Positions 45,369-54,655 of a stretch of 59,692 nt of DNA are shown in pieces. Both the position numbers and the translations under genes were made by a program. Below the pieces are notes generated by a model. It was not told where the DNA came from and ran no database searches. It was given only the letters and a program-made list of their open reading frames with translations. The stretch is taken from positions 1-59,692 of the forward strand of contig CAKRGM010000013.1 of NCBI GenBank assembly GCA_934330725.1, read 5' to 3'. Numbering within the stretch: the stretch's first letter is position 1; the number at the start of each line of letters is the position of its first letter. The DNA is from an uncultured Lachnospiraceae bacterium (GTDB lineage Bacteria; Bacillota; Clostridia; Lachnospirales; Lachnospiraceae).

Positions 45369-45521
45369 TCTTACTGCCTGTACAGCGCCGCCAGCGATAA
45401 GCAGTTAATTGTTAATGATAAGCAATGGACTGTTAATTTGCGGGGCATACATATAAAACAGCAGTTTTCGCAATTGTCTGAAGAGTCTGAAGAATATTAC
45501 TTAATAAGAGGTTGACAACTT

Positions 45522-46562
45522 ATGAAACAATTTACAATTAATAAATTTGAAGCCGGACAGCGCTTTGATAAATATCTTGCGAAGCGCCTTCCTAATGCGG
45601 GTAAAAGCTTTATATATAAAATGCTTCGTAAAAAAAATATCACTTTAAATGAGAAAAAAGCAACCGGTAATGAAAAAATTGTTCTTGGAGATACTGTTAA
45701 AATCTTTTTTACAGATGAAACCTTTAACAAATTTGCCGGTCAGAACCATGCCACAAATAATCCTGATATACATAAGAATGCAAAAGGAACATTGAATAAA
45801 TCGGACATCAAAGAATCGTCCTTTAATCTTAATGTTCTTTTTGAAGATAATGATATTCTTGTAGTTGATAAACCTGTGGGACTCTTATCGCAAAAGGCTG
45901 AAAAAAATGATATTTCACTGATTGAATATATTACTGAATATCTTCTTGAGACAAATGCCATAACAAAAAATGATCTTGAAACATTTCATCCGGGCATATG
46001 CAACAGACTTGACCGAAATACAAGCGGCATAGTAGTTGCAGGAAAATCTCTAGCTGGGCTTCAGATAATGACCAAAGCATTTAAAGAACGTACTCTTCAC
46101 AAGTACTACATGTGTATTGTAAAAGGATGTATAAATGACAGGGCATTAGTAAATGGTTTTCTGTTAAAAAATGAAAAGACTAACAAAGTAACAGTCTATA
46201 ATGAAGATGAGGACCACCCTTGTGATGCCCTGCCTGTAAAAACAGAGTATATTCCAGTATGTTCAAACAATGATGCTACATTGCTTAAAGTAAATCTTAT
46301 TACCGGAAGGAGCCACCAGATACGAGCTCATCTTGCATCTATCGGACATCCGCTGTTAGGTGATATGAAATATGGTAATAAAAAAGATTTGTTATCTGAA
46401 AAATATCATCTTAAACATCAGCTGCTGCATAATTTTGAATTATCAGTACCTGATTATCCATTACATATTGTTACAAAGATGCCGGATAAATTTATTCAAA
46501 TCTTAAAAGGAGAAAAATTATGGGAACCTGGAATTCCAGAGGCCTTAGAGGATCTACATTAG
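45522..46562 (+). CDS. RluA-family pseudouridine synthase (RluC/RluD type)
   Basis: 346 residues. N-terminal S4 domain (FDKYLAKRLPNAGKSFIYKM), and the catalytic CNRLDRNTSGIVVAGK segment with D164, then GRSHQIRAHLASIGHPLLGD. Domain order and length fit RluC or RluD. The family uses HRLD; here the first position is Asn (NRLD), which is a common variant. The 3' end overlaps recU by 43 nt. Confidence 0.93.
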   Translation: MKQFTINKFEAGQRFDKYLAKRLPNAGKSFIYKMLRKKNITLNEKKATGNEKIVLGDTVKIFFTDETFNKFAGQNHATNNPDIHKNAKGTLNKSDIKESSFNLNVLFEDNDILVVDKPVGLLSQKAEKNDISLIEYITEYLLETNAITKNDLETFHPGICNRLDRNTSGIVVAGKSLAGLQIMTKAFKERTLHKYYMCIVKGCINDRALVNGFLLKNEKTNKVTVYNEDEDHPCDALPVKTEYIPVCSNNDATLLKVNLITGRSHQIRAHLASIGHPLLGDMKYGNKKDLLSEKYHLKHQLLHNFELSVPDYPLHIVTKMPDKFIQILKGEKLWEPGIPEALEDLH

Positions 46563-47053
46563 AAGATCTGATTAATGTTAGCAATGAAAAATACATGATG
46601 AATCATCTTGCGCTGATACAGAAAATACCAACCCCTATAAAGCCAATCAAAATTGATAAAGAAAGCAGGCATATAACACTTGCATATTTTGACCAGAAAA
46701 GTACTGTTGACTATATCGGAGTTGTTCAGGGAATTCCTGTATGCTTTGATGCAAAAGAGTCTGCAGTAGACACTTTTCCATTACAGAACATACATCAGCA
46801 TCAGATTAATTTCATGGCTGAATTTGAACGGCAGAATGGCATTGCATTTATAATTTTATATTTTACTAATCATAATGAATTTTACTATTTGCCATTTTCT
46901 GATATAATAAGATTTTGGAACAGAGGCATAACCGGCGGACGTAAAAGTTTCAGGTATGATGAAATTGATAAATCATATCAGATTCATCCATCAAAAGGAG
47001 TAGTTGTCCATTACCTTGAAGCAATCAATAAAGATATAATGAGCCGCAGTTGA
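46520..47053 (+). CDS. recU: Holliday junction resolvase RecU
   Basis: 177 residues. RGSTLEDLINVSN, IQKIPTPIKPI and TFPLQNIHQHQINFM are RecU motifs. Active-site candidates are D64 in VDYIGV, D77 (Glu in Bacillus RecU) and K79 in CFDAKES. RecU resolves recombination intermediates in Firmicutes. AAAGGAG precedes ATG 46520, so the start lies within the pseudouridine synthase gene. The link to ribosome-modification neighbours is unexplained; recU is usually next to pbp genes. Confidence 0.9.
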   Translation: MGTWNSRGLRGSTLEDLINVSNEKYMMNHLALIQKIPTPIKPIKIDKESRHITLAYFDQKSTVDYIGVVQGIPVCFDAKESAVDTFPLQNIHQHQINFMAEFERQNGIAFIILYFTNHNEFYYLPFSDIIRFWNRGITGGRKSFRYDEIDKSYQIHPSKGVVVHYLEAINKDIMSRS

Positions 47054-47078
47054 CAAGCTTTATATGTTACTGTATAAT
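47050..47078 (+). promoter_or_regulatory. Strong promoter of the histidine operon
   Basis: Consensus TTGACA (47050-47055, overlapping the recU stop) and consensus TATAAT (47073-47078), 17-nt spacer. A leader of about 125 nt to hisZ follows. Confidence 0.85.
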
Positions 47079-47131
47079 TCACTATTGTATCGTGCTATCA
47101 CGTTACTACAGTAAAGTGCAGACAATTAATG

Positions 47132-47178
47132 GTTAAAAGGTTTTAACTTCTCAATTCTAAAGAGAAAAGCCTTTCAAC
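47132..47178 (+). promoter_or_regulatory. Long hairpin in the his leader
   Basis: 47132-47144 pairs with 47166-47178 with one mismatch and one G-T, and an inner TCTC/GAGA helix. No T-run follows and no T-box antiterminator sequence (TGGNACCGCG-like) is visible, so classic T-box control is unlikely. Confidence 0.5.
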
Positions 47179-47210
47179 TTAAAATAAAAAACAGAAAGGT
47201 TTAATATTTT

Positions 47211-48500
47211 ATGAAAAAGGATTTATTACATACGCCGGAAGGTGTAAGAGATATTTATAATGGAGAATGTGCCCGTAAACTTGTACTTGTTGATAAGCTC
47301 CATGATGTATGCAAATTATACGGATATAACGATATCCAGACTCCTACATTTGAATTTTTTGATGTTTTTAATAAAGAGCGTGGAAGTGTATCATCACATG
47401 AAATGTTTAAATTTTTCGACAGATATAACAATACACTCGTTTTAAGACCTGATATGACACCTGCAATTGCAAGAACAGCAGCCAAGTATTTTACTGAAGA
47501 TGATATGCCGTTAAAGCTGTGTTACAGTGGGAACACATTTATTAATGTAAGCAAATATTATCAGGGAAAATTAAAGGAAAATACATCTGTTGGATGTGAA
47601 CTTATCGGTGATGATTCAATTGACGCAGATTTTGAGATTATTTCCATGGTAATCGACTGTATGAAAAATGCCGGAATAGAAGAATTTCAGGTTGAGATTG
47701 GAAATGTAATGTATTTTAAAGGCCTTCTTAAGCAGGCTGGAATTTCCGGTGAAACTGAAGAAATGCTTGTTAATCTTATTTTAAAAAAGAGTTATTTTGG
47801 AGTAGAAGATTTGCTTGATTCATTAAACATTGATAAGCATCTTTCAAAAGTACTTCTTGAACTTCCACAGCTATTCGGTTCTGTTGAAGTCCTTGACAAA
47901 GCAAGAAAACTTACAGATAACAAGGACTGCCTTGCTGCAATAGACAGACTGTCAGAGCTTTATGAACTTCTTAAGGTTACAGGATATGATAAATATATTT
48001 CATTTGATCTTGGTTCTTTAAATAACCACGGATATTACACAGGAATCGTTTTCCATGCATATACATTCGGAACCGGTGAACCTGTTGCAGATGGTGGACG
48101 ATATGATCAGCTTGTGGGTCAGTTCGGAAGCGATAAGCCAGCCATCGGATTTTCTATTCCTGTTGATGCTCTTATGGCCTCTATATATCATCAGCAGATT
48201 AAAATTCCTGTTGATACAAACGGTATACTTGTTGTATATGATAAAAGCAATCTGATTAATTCTGTGGCATTTGCAGACAAACTCAGAAAAAATAATCTGC
48301 GTGTTAATATGATTGATTCTGACAATCACAAGAACACTGAAGACTATCTGACTTATGCTGCAAATTCACAGCTTAAATATGTTGTATTCTTTAATGATTC
48401 AGACTTAAATGATTCAAATAAACTTGATACATATAACGTTAATACAAATGAAAAAACTCAGATTACTTTAGAATGCATTTTAGGAGGTAAACTTTCATGA
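47211..48500 (+). CDS. hisZ: ATP phosphoribosyltransferase regulatory subunit HisZ
   Basis: 429 residues. Class II aminoacyl-tRNA-synthetase-like fold related to HisRS (TPEGVRDIYNGE, LRPDMTPAIARTAA, YYTGIVFHAYTFGTGEPVADGGRYD). It does not charge tRNA; it combines with the short HisG (next gene) to make an active, feedback-regulated enzyme. GAAAGG precedes ATG 47211. The 4-nt overlap with hisG implies coupled translation and matched amounts. Confidence 0.95.
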   Translation: MKKDLLHTPEGVRDIYNGECARKLVLVDKLHDVCKLYGYNDIQTPTFEFFDVFNKERGSVSSHEMFKFFDRYNNTLVLRPDMTPAIARTAAKYFTEDDMPLKLCYSGNTFINVSKYYQGKLKENTSVGCELIGDDSIDADFEIISMVIDCMKNAGIEEFQVEIGNVMYFKGLLKQAGISGETEEMLVNLILKKSYFGVEDLLDSLNIDKHLSKVLLELPQLFGSVEVLDKARKLTDNKDCLAAIDRLSELYELLKVTGYDKYISFDLGSLNNHGYYTGIVFHAYTFGTGEPVADGGRYDQLVGQFGSDKPAIGFSIPVDALMASIYHQQIKIPVDTNGILVVYDKSNLINSVAFADKLRKNNLRVNMIDSDNHKNTEDYLTYAANSQLKYVVFFNDSDLNDSNKLDTYNVNTNEKTQITLECILGGKLS

Positions 48501-49141
48501 GATATATAACAATTGCACTTGCTAAGGGACGTCTTGCAAAAAAGGCTCTCGAAATATTTGAAAAATCCGGAATAACATGTGAAGAGATGAAGGATGAGAC
48601 AACAAGAAAGCTTATCTTTACTAATGAAGATTTAAAACTTCGGTTTTTCCTTGCAAAGCCTTCTGATGTTCCAACCTATGTAGAATATGGTGCAGCTGAC
48701 TTAGGTATCGTTGGTAAAGATACTATTTTAGAAGAAGGCCGTAAAATATATGAGGTTTATGATTTAAATATTGGTAAATGTAAGATGTGTGTATGCGGAC
48801 CAGAAGAAGCCAAAGAAAAACTTAAGCATCATGAACTTATCCGTGTTGCATCAAAATATCCCAATATAGCAAAAGATTATTTCTATAATAAGAAAAAGCA
48901 GACAGTTGAGATAATAAAGCTTAACGGCTCTGTTGAGTTAGCTCCTATTGTAGGACTTGCCGAAGTTATTGTTGATATTGTTGAAACCGGTGCCACACTT
49001 CGTGAAAACGGGCTCACTGTTCTTGAAGAAATCTGTCCTTTATCTGCCAGAATGGTAGTTAATCAGGTCAGTATGAAAATGGAAAATGAAAGAATAAATC
49101 AGCTCATTGAAGATGTAAAAAAAGTGTGCCATGAAAATTAA
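48497..49141 (+). CDS. hisG: ATP phosphoribosyltransferase catalytic subunit, short form
   Basis: 214 residues, without the C-terminal regulatory domain of the long form, consistent with HisZ beside it. IALAKGRLAKKALEIFEKSG, GAADLGIVGKD and VDIVETGATLRENGL (PRPP-binding) are family motifs. First step of histidine biosynthesis: ATP plus PRPP to phosphoribosyl-ATP. Confidence 0.97.
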   Translation: MRYITIALAKGRLAKKALEIFEKSGITCEEMKDETTRKLIFTNEDLKLRFFLAKPSDVPTYVEYGAADLGIVGKDTILEEGRKIYEVYDLNIGKCKMCVCGPEEAKEKLKHHELIRVASKYPNIAKDYFYNKKKQTVEIIKLNGSVELAPIVGLAEVIVDIVETGATLRENGLTVLEEICPLSARMVVNQVSMKMENERINQLIEDVKKVCHEN

Positions 49142-49209
49142 TAATTATATATTAGCATTCAAATGAATTATATGCAGATGTGGATACTGCAATTTAAGGA
49201 GGATGAAAA

Positions 49210-50499
49210 ATGAAAATCGTTGAATTAACACCTGAAAGCAAAAATAATATTCTTGAGAACTTATTAAAGAGAAGCCCTAACAGCTATGGAAAGTTTGAAT
49301 CTGCTGTTAATGATATCTTACAGAATGTAAAAGAAAGAAAAGATGAAGCTCTTTTTGAGTATACCAAAAACTTTGATAAAGCAGACATCAATGCTGATAA
49401 TGTTGTTGTAACAGAAGATGAAATTAAAGAGGCTTATTCTCTTGTTGACAATGATTTGCTTGATGTAATTAGAAAAGCGCTTGTAAATATCCGTGATTTT
49501 CATGAAAAACAAAAACAGTACAGCTGGTTTGACTCTAAGCCGGATGGAACTATACTTGGCCAGAAAGTAACAGCTCTTAACCGCGTTGGCGTTTATGTTC
49601 CTGGTGGTAAAGCTGCATATCCTTCATCAGTATTAATGAATGTTATGCCGGCAAAAGTTGCAGGTGTTGACCAGATAATTATGTGTACACCACCTGGAAA
49701 AGATGGAAAAGTATATCCAACAACTTTAGTTGCAGCTAAAGAAGCAGGCGTCGACGTTATTTATAAAGTCGGAGGAGCACAGGCAATTGCAGCCATGGCT
49801 TATGGTACAGAATCAATTCCAAAGGTTGACAAGATTGTAGGACCTGGAAATATATATGTAGCTCTTGCTAAAAAAGCCGTTTTTGGTTATGTAAGTATCG
49901 ATTCTGTAGCCGGACCAAGTGAAATTTTAGTAATTGCTGATGAAACAGCTAATCCAAGATATGTCGCAGCCGATCTTCTTTCACAGGCCGAACATGATGA
50001 AATGGCATCAGCAATTCTTATAACAACTGATAAAGAACTTGCTGTAAAGGTTTCAGATGAAATAGACGGTTTCCTTAAAACATTATCAAGAAGTGAAATT
50101 ATTAAAAAGTCTCTTGATAATTATGGATATATTCTTACAGCATCTTCTATCGACGAAGCAATTGATGTTGCTAATGATATTGCATCAGAACATCTTGAAA
50201 TTGTAACAAAGAATCCATTTGATACAATGACAAAGATAAAAAATGCCGGAGCTATTTTCCTTGGAGAGTACAGTTCTGAACCATTAGGAGATTATTTTGC
50301 AGGACCTAACCATGTACTTCCAACAAACGGAACTGCAAAATTCTTCTCAGCATTAAGCGTAGATGATTTTATCAAGAAATCAAGCATTATATCATATTCA
50401 AGAAATGCTCTCGAAGCAATACATAATGATATTGAAACATTTGCTACTGCAGAACACCTTACTGCACATGCAAACTCTATTAAAGTAAGATTTGAATAA
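49210..50499 (+). CDS. hisD: Histidinol dehydrogenase
   Basis: 429 residues. YVPGGKAAYPSSVLMNVMPAKVAGV, VGPGNIYVALAK, GPSEILVIAD and the zinc/His segment SQAEHDEMASA are typical. It oxidises histidinol to histidine, the last two steps. AAGGAGG precedes ATG 49210. Confidence 0.97.
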   Translation: MKIVELTPESKNNILENLLKRSPNSYGKFESAVNDILQNVKERKDEALFEYTKNFDKADINADNVVVTEDEIKEAYSLVDNDLLDVIRKALVNIRDFHEKQKQYSWFDSKPDGTILGQKVTALNRVGVYVPGGKAAYPSSVLMNVMPAKVAGVDQIIMCTPPGKDGKVYPTTLVAAKEAGVDVIYKVGGAQAIAAMAYGTESIPKVDKIVGPGNIYVALAKKAVFGYVSIDSVAGPSEILVIADETANPRYVAADLLSQAEHDEMASAILITTDKELAVKVSDEIDGFLKTLSRSEIIKKSLDNYGYILTASSIDEAIDVANDIASEHLEIVTKNPFDTMTKIKNAGAIFLGEYSSEPLGDYFAGPNHVLPTNGTAKFFSALSVDDFIKKSSIISYSRNALEAIHNDIETFATAEHLTAHANSIKVRFE

Positions 50500-50523
50500 A
50501 ATATACTTAATAATATTTTTTTA

Positions 50524-50553
50524 ATAAGCCTTGTATCAGTCTACAAGGCTTAT
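50524..50553 (+). promoter_or_regulatory. 12-bp hairpin between hisD and hisB
   Basis: ATAAGCCTTGTA (50524-50535) pairs perfectly with TACAAGGCTTAT (50542-50553), loop TCAGTC. A T-run lies before it rather than after it on the + strand, so it is probably an mRNA-processing or stabilising hairpin and not a terminator. Confidence 0.55.
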
Positions 50554-50585
50554 AAACACTAAAAAAGAAAGGCATGGTATAAAAT

Positions 50586-51185
50586 ATGACAAATTCAATT
50601 AACCGTCAGTCTTCAATTAAAAGAACAACAAGTGAGACTGATATACAGCTTACACTTAATATTGACGGAAAGGGTGAAGCAAACGTTGACACCGGAATCG
50701 GATTTTTTGATCATATGTTAAAAAGCTTTGCAAAGCACGGGCTTTTCGACCTTGATGTAAAGGTGAAAGGTGACCTTATCGTTGACTGTCATCATACGAT
50801 TGAAGATGTCGGAATCGTACTTGGCGAAGCAATCAAGGAGGCAGTTGGAGATAAAAAATCCATAAGACGCTATGGAGATATCATACTTCCTATGGATGAA
50901 GCACTTATCTTATGTGCTGTTGATCTTTCCGGAAGACCATATCTCGTTTTTGACGGAACATTTACATCTGACCGCGTTGGATATTTTGATACCCAGATGG
51001 TAAAGGAATTCTTCTATGCAATATCCTATGCTGCAGGAATGAATCTGCATTTAAAACAGATTTCAGGTGAAAATGATCATCATATTATTGAAGGCATGTT
51101 TAAAGCATTTGCCAAGGCATTAGATGAAGCAACAGTTAAAGATTCCAGAATTACAAGTGTTTTATCAACCAAAGGAAGCCTTTAA
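50586..51185 (+). CDS. hisB: Imidazoleglycerol-phosphate dehydratase
   Basis: 199 residues, the dehydratase-only form (no HisB phosphatase domain). GFFDHMLKSFAKHG, DCHHTIEDVGIVLGEA and NDHHIIEGMFKAFAKAL carry the metal-binding histidines. ATG 50586 has GAAAGG upstream. It is followed by hisA with no hisH between them. Confidence 0.97.
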   Translation: MTNSINRQSSIKRTTSETDIQLTLNIDGKGEANVDTGIGFFDHMLKSFAKHGLFDLDVKVKGDLIVDCHHTIEDVGIVLGEAIKEAVGDKKSIRRYGDIILPMDEALILCAVDLSGRPYLVFDGTFTSDRVGYFDTQMVKEFFYAISYAAGMNLHLKQISGENDHHIIEGMFKAFAKALDEATVKDSRITSVLSTKGSL

Positions 51186-51219
51186 AATATAACAGATTAA
51201 TGTAGAATGGAGAGAACAT

Positions 51220-51939
51220 ATGAGATTATATCCTGCAATTGATATAAAAGACGGACAGTGTGTCCGTTTAAAAAAAGGACTTTTTAATGAAGTAACTGTA
51301 TATTCCAACGAACCTTATAAAATTGCTGAAAGCTTTGAAGCTGATAATGCTAAATTTATACATACTGTAGATCTTGACGGCGCATTAAAGGGACGTTCAG
51401 TTAATGCAGAAACTATTAAAAAGATTGTAAACAGCGTTTCTATTCCTGTCCAGCTCGGTGGTGGAATAAGAACTCTTGATAATATTAAGGAAGTCCTTGA
51501 CCTTGGCGTATACCGTGCAATCATTGGCACAAAGGCAGTAGAAAACCCTGAATTTATCAAGCAGGCCATTGATAAATTCGGCGCAGAACATATTGTTGTA
51601 GGAATTGATGCCAAAGATGGTCTTGTAGCAGTTGAAGGCTGGGAAAAATTAAGTGATAAAACAGCACTTTCAATGGCACTTGCAATGAAAGCTATGGGTG
51701 TACAGACAATTGTTTATACGGATATTTCAAAGGATGGCATGCTTGCCGGACCTAATATTGAACAGACCCGGTTGCTGTCAGATAAAACCGGTATTGATAT
51801 TATTGCATCAGGTGGAGTTTCATGTATGCAGGACCTCGAAAATATTAATAACGCAGGAATACATGGTGCAATAATCGGAAAAGCCCTTTATGAAAACAGA
51901 GTAGTATTAAAGGATGCTGTTGAAAAATTTGAGCATTGA
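51220..51939 (+). CDS. hisA: Phosphoribosylformimino-AICAR ribotide isomerase
   Basis: 239 residues. TIM barrel with catalytic Asp8 (PAIDIKDGQ) and the second Asp in VVGIDAKDG, plus IPVQLGGGIR and ASGGVS phosphate-binding loops. Catalyses the Amadori step. All key residues are present, in contrast with the HisF-like domain encoded next. Confidence 0.96.
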   Translation: MRLYPAIDIKDGQCVRLKKGLFNEVTVYSNEPYKIAESFEADNAKFIHTVDLDGALKGRSVNAETIKKIVNSVSIPVQLGGGIRTLDNIKEVLDLGVYRAIIGTKAVENPEFIKQAIDKFGAEHIVVGIDAKDGLVAVEGWEKLSDKTALSMALAMKAMGVQTIVYTDISKDGMLAGPNIEQTRLLSDKTGIDIIASGGVSCMQDLENINNAGIHGAIIGKALYENRVVLKDAVEKFEH

Positions 51940-51962
51940 TGACTTAGAAAGGCGTTTAATTT

Positions 51963-53240
51963 ATGGCTTATAAAAAAATAATACCTAATATATACCTTAA
52001 AGATGAAAAAGCCTATAGAGATATTTCACTAAAAAAACTTATAGGCGACGGCGATGCAGTAAATGCTGCAACTAATTTTAGTGATAATGGGGCAGATGCA
52101 ATAATCGTCATCGACCTGTCTGATGATGACATATCACATGAAAAGGCTATTGGAATAATAAGAAATATTACTAAAGCAATTGACATTCCTGTAATATCAG
52201 GTGGAAATGTTAAAAGAGCAGAAGATGTAAAAAAATATCTTTATGCTGGTTCAAGAATCGCCTTTTTAAATGATAATAAAGAATCTAATCTCATTATAAT
52301 GAAAGATCTTGTAAACCGTTTTGGAAAAGATAAGATTGGTCTTTTCTATACAGGTGCCGATTTTGAAGCAATTACCATGGCAAAAGACTTTGGCCTTGCA
52401 TGTGTAATAACAACTGATTTAATAAGATCAGAACGTCCTGTGGATGATTTTGCAGGTACTCCGCTTATAATAGAAACTGCCACAAAAGAATTTGGACAGT
52501 TTTTAACTGAAGAAGATGTGATTGGTATTACCGGCTCATGTATAAATAAAGGTGACCATAATTTTATTTCGCTTAAGAGAAAACTTGCTTCTAAAGGATT
52601 CAGTGTAAATACATTTAAAAGTTCAGTTCCATTTAGTGAATTTAAACTTAATAATGATGGAATGATACCTGTTATTGTCCAAGATTATAAGACTGATGAA
52701 GTCCTTATGTTAGCCTATATGAATGAAGAATCCTACAATATGACTATAAATACCGGGCTTATGACTTATTTCAGCCGCAGCCGCCAGGAAATATGGGTAA
52801 AAGGACTTACTTCAGGACATTTTCAGTACGTTCGTTCACTTGAGATAGACTGTGATAATGATACTATTCTGGCAAAAGTAAAACAGATCGGAGCTGCATG
52901 TCATACCGGTAACAGAAGCTGTTTTTACCGTAACCTTGTTTCTACCGATTATTCCGAAAAAAATCCTTTAAAGGTATTTAATAACGTTATGGATGTGATT
53001 CAGGACAGAAAAATCAATCCAAAAGAAGGCTCATACACAAATTACCTGTTCGATAAAGGCATCGACAAAATATTAAAAAAATGTGGTGAGGAAGCTGCAG
53101 AAATAATCATTGCAGCCAAAAATGTAAACCCTGAAGAAATAAAATACGAAATCTCAGATTTTCTGTATCATCTGATGGTACTCATGGCACTTAAAGGGCT
53201 TACATGGGATGATATAATTCGTGAACTTTCAAATCGTTAA
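51963..53240 (+). CDS. hisIE: Fusion of degenerate HisF-like barrel with phosphoribosyl-AMP cyclohydrolase / phosphoribosyl-ATP pyrophosphatase
   Basis: 425 residues. Residues 1 to about 215 resemble HisF/HisA (KKIIPNIYLKDE; ISGGNVKRAEDVKKYLYAGSR), but the HisF catalytic Asp11 position is Tyr11, the second catalytic Asp is missing (GLFYTGAD instead of VAIDAK), and the second phosphate loop is not clear. Residues about 222-320 are HisI: FSRSRQEIWVKGLTSGH, EIDCDNDT and GAACHTGNRSCF hold the zinc Cys residues. Residues about 335-425 are HisE, with KKCGEEAAEIIIAAK and SDFLYHLMVLM. HisI and HisE appear functional. Whether the barrel is structural, regulatory, or a changed enzyme is not known. Confidence 0.9.
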   Translation: MAYKKIIPNIYLKDEKAYRDISLKKLIGDGDAVNAATNFSDNGADAIIVIDLSDDDISHEKAIGIIRNITKAIDIPVISGGNVKRAEDVKKYLYAGSRIAFLNDNKESNLIIMKDLVNRFGKDKIGLFYTGADFEAITMAKDFGLACVITTDLIRSERPVDDFAGTPLIIETATKEFGQFLTEEDVIGITGSCINKGDHNFISLKRKLASKGFSVNTFKSSVPFSEFKLNNDGMIPVIVQDYKTDEVLMLAYMNEESYNMTINTGLMTYFSRSRQEIWVKGLTSGHFQYVRSLEIDCDNDTILAKVKQIGAACHTGNRSCFYRNLVSTDYSEKNPLKVFNNVMDVIQDRKINPKEGSYTNYLFDKGIDKILKKCGEEAAEIIIAAKNVNPEEIKYEISDFLYHLMVLMALKGLTWDDIIRELSNR

Positions 53241-53263
53241 AATATCAGAAAGGTAACTGTACC

Positions 53264-54508
53264 GTGAGTGAAAAATATATTTTAACCAGAATGTATAACA
53301 GGGATATCTGTGCAATTTTTTCTGATGACAAATGTTGTGCGCTCAATATTTACCCTGATGATGACATAACTGGAAATATTTATGTCGGACGTGTCGAAAA
53401 TATTGTATCTAATATTAATAGTGCATTTATTGAAATTAAAAAAGGGGTAAAATGTTATTATTCTTTAAATGATAATAAAAAACTCACTTTTATTAATCCG
53501 AAAAAAAATAATACACTGAATATAAATGATCATATTCTGGTTCAGGTTTTACGAGGACCTATAAAAACAAAACCGGCAACTGTCACCGGGACTATTACCC
53601 TGACTGGCGAATATGTTGTATTAAAAAATGACATGTCGGGTGTAAGCATTTCATCAAAAATAAAAGACAGAGAAGAACTTTCACAGATTTTAAAACAGCT
53701 TAAGGAGTATTTTGAAGGATATCCATTTGGATTTATTTTAAGGACAAATGTATCTAATCTGATTCATGAAAAAAATGATGCCTGTGAACTTATTTTATCT
53801 GAAGCCAAAGCTTTATCAGAAAAATATGAAAACCTGTTAAAGAGGGCATCATACTCAAACTGTTTTACTACGGTTTATACGGCAGAACCGGCATATATAA
53901 AGGATTTGAAATGTATAAACATTTCCGGTGACTATGAAATAGTAACAGATAGTCCCGATAAATATAAGGAAATTAATGAAGCTTTTGACAACCAGCTCAA
54001 TACACGTTTATATCAGGATGATTTATTTCCAATATATAAGCTGTATTCGCTCGAACACGTATTCGAACGTGCGCTGGCACGGAAAGTATGGCTTAAATGT
54101 GGTGGCTATCTGTATATTGAACAGACCGAGGCTCTGAATGTTATTGATGTAAACAGTGGAAAGTGTGTATCAAAAAAGAAAGACAAAGGTTTAATTGAAC
54201 AGACAAAATTAAAAGTTAACCTTGAAGCCGCCCGTGAAATTACATATCAGATCCGGTTACGCAATTTAAGCGGCATAATTATAATTGATTTTATAAATAT
54301 GAATTCATCAGAAAACAATAAAGAACTTTTGAGGAAATTTTCGCAATATTTAAAAGAAGATACTATAAAAGCGAAAGTAGAAGATATAACAAAGCTGGGG
54401 CTTATAGAAGTAACCAGGCAAAAGTCCGGAAAAACTCTTTATGAAAATATAAAAACAGAATATGAAAACAGCACCGGCAAATCATTGCTCAGAAACGGAG
54501 AGAATTAG
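53264..54508 (+). CDS. RNase E/G family ribonuclease
   Basis: 414 residues. N-terminal S1 domain (NIYVGRVENIVSNINSAFIEIKKG), then the RNase E/G core with the catalytic Asp residues D295 in EALNVIDVNSGK and D342 in IIIIDF. The zinc-link CPxC motif expected after the core is absent: the protein ends soon after VTRQKSGKTLYENI. No C-terminal scaffold. The GTG start has AAAGG 10 nt upstream. The TAG stop overlaps the first base of element copy E. Firmicutes homologs co-occur with rplU in Clostridia. Confidence 0.9.
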   Translation: MSEKYILTRMYNRDICAIFSDDKCCALNIYPDDDITGNIYVGRVENIVSNINSAFIEIKKGVKCYYSLNDNKKLTFINPKKNNTLNINDHILVQVLRGPIKTKPATVTGTITLTGEYVVLKNDMSGVSISSKIKDREELSQILKQLKEYFEGYPFGFILRTNVSNLIHEKNDACELILSEAKALSEKYENLLKRASYSNCFTTVYTAEPAYIKDLKCINISGDYEIVTDSPDKYKEINEAFDNQLNTRLYQDDLFPIYKLYSLEHVFERALARKVWLKCGGYLYIEQTEALNVIDVNSGKCVSKKKDKGLIEQTKLKVNLEAAREITYQIRLRNLSGIIIIDFINMNSSENNKELLRKFSQYLKEDTIKAKVEDITKLGLIEVTRQKSGKTLYENIKTEYENSTGKSLLRNGEN

Positions 54509-54655
54509 TGTGAAAAATTATGCTGATGCAATACTTTTTTACACGGCTGCTTTGTGACGCAGGCGCCACAAAACAGCCATAATTGCAGAGCTGAATTCAA
54601 AATTCAGCCCGCGCTTCCTCCGATGCATTACGTCTGCGGAATGGAGATTAATATG
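54508..54655 (+). promoter_or_regulatory. Structured gene-junction element, copy E, upstream of the PAP2 gene
   Basis: P1: 54508-54517 with 54535-54544 (10 bp, one G-T). P2: 54545-54556 with 54567-54578 (11 bp, one mismatch), loop ACGCAGGCGC. P3: GCTGAATT (54590-54597) with AATTCAGC (54601-54608), perfect. Pseudoknot: CGCAGGCG (54558-54565) with CGTCTGCG (54631-54638), 8 pairs including one G-T. P4 is poorly kept. GGAG (54643-54646) then ATG 54653. GTG-TGA at 54508-54513 is a start-stop pair that also overlaps the RNase gene's TAG stop. Confidence 0.75.

Noticed and set aside
45369..45521. Possible leader RNA in the gap before the RluA-type gene
   Set aside because: Only short imperfect direct repeats (GATAAGCA) are visible, with no consistent helix.
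54287..54301. DFINM in the RNase E/G protein, thought to lose a catalytic Asp
   Set aside because: Counting along E. coli RNase E, the catalytic D346 is the first Asp of IDFIDM; that residue (D342 here) is present. The changed residue matches D349, which is not a catalytic ligand.
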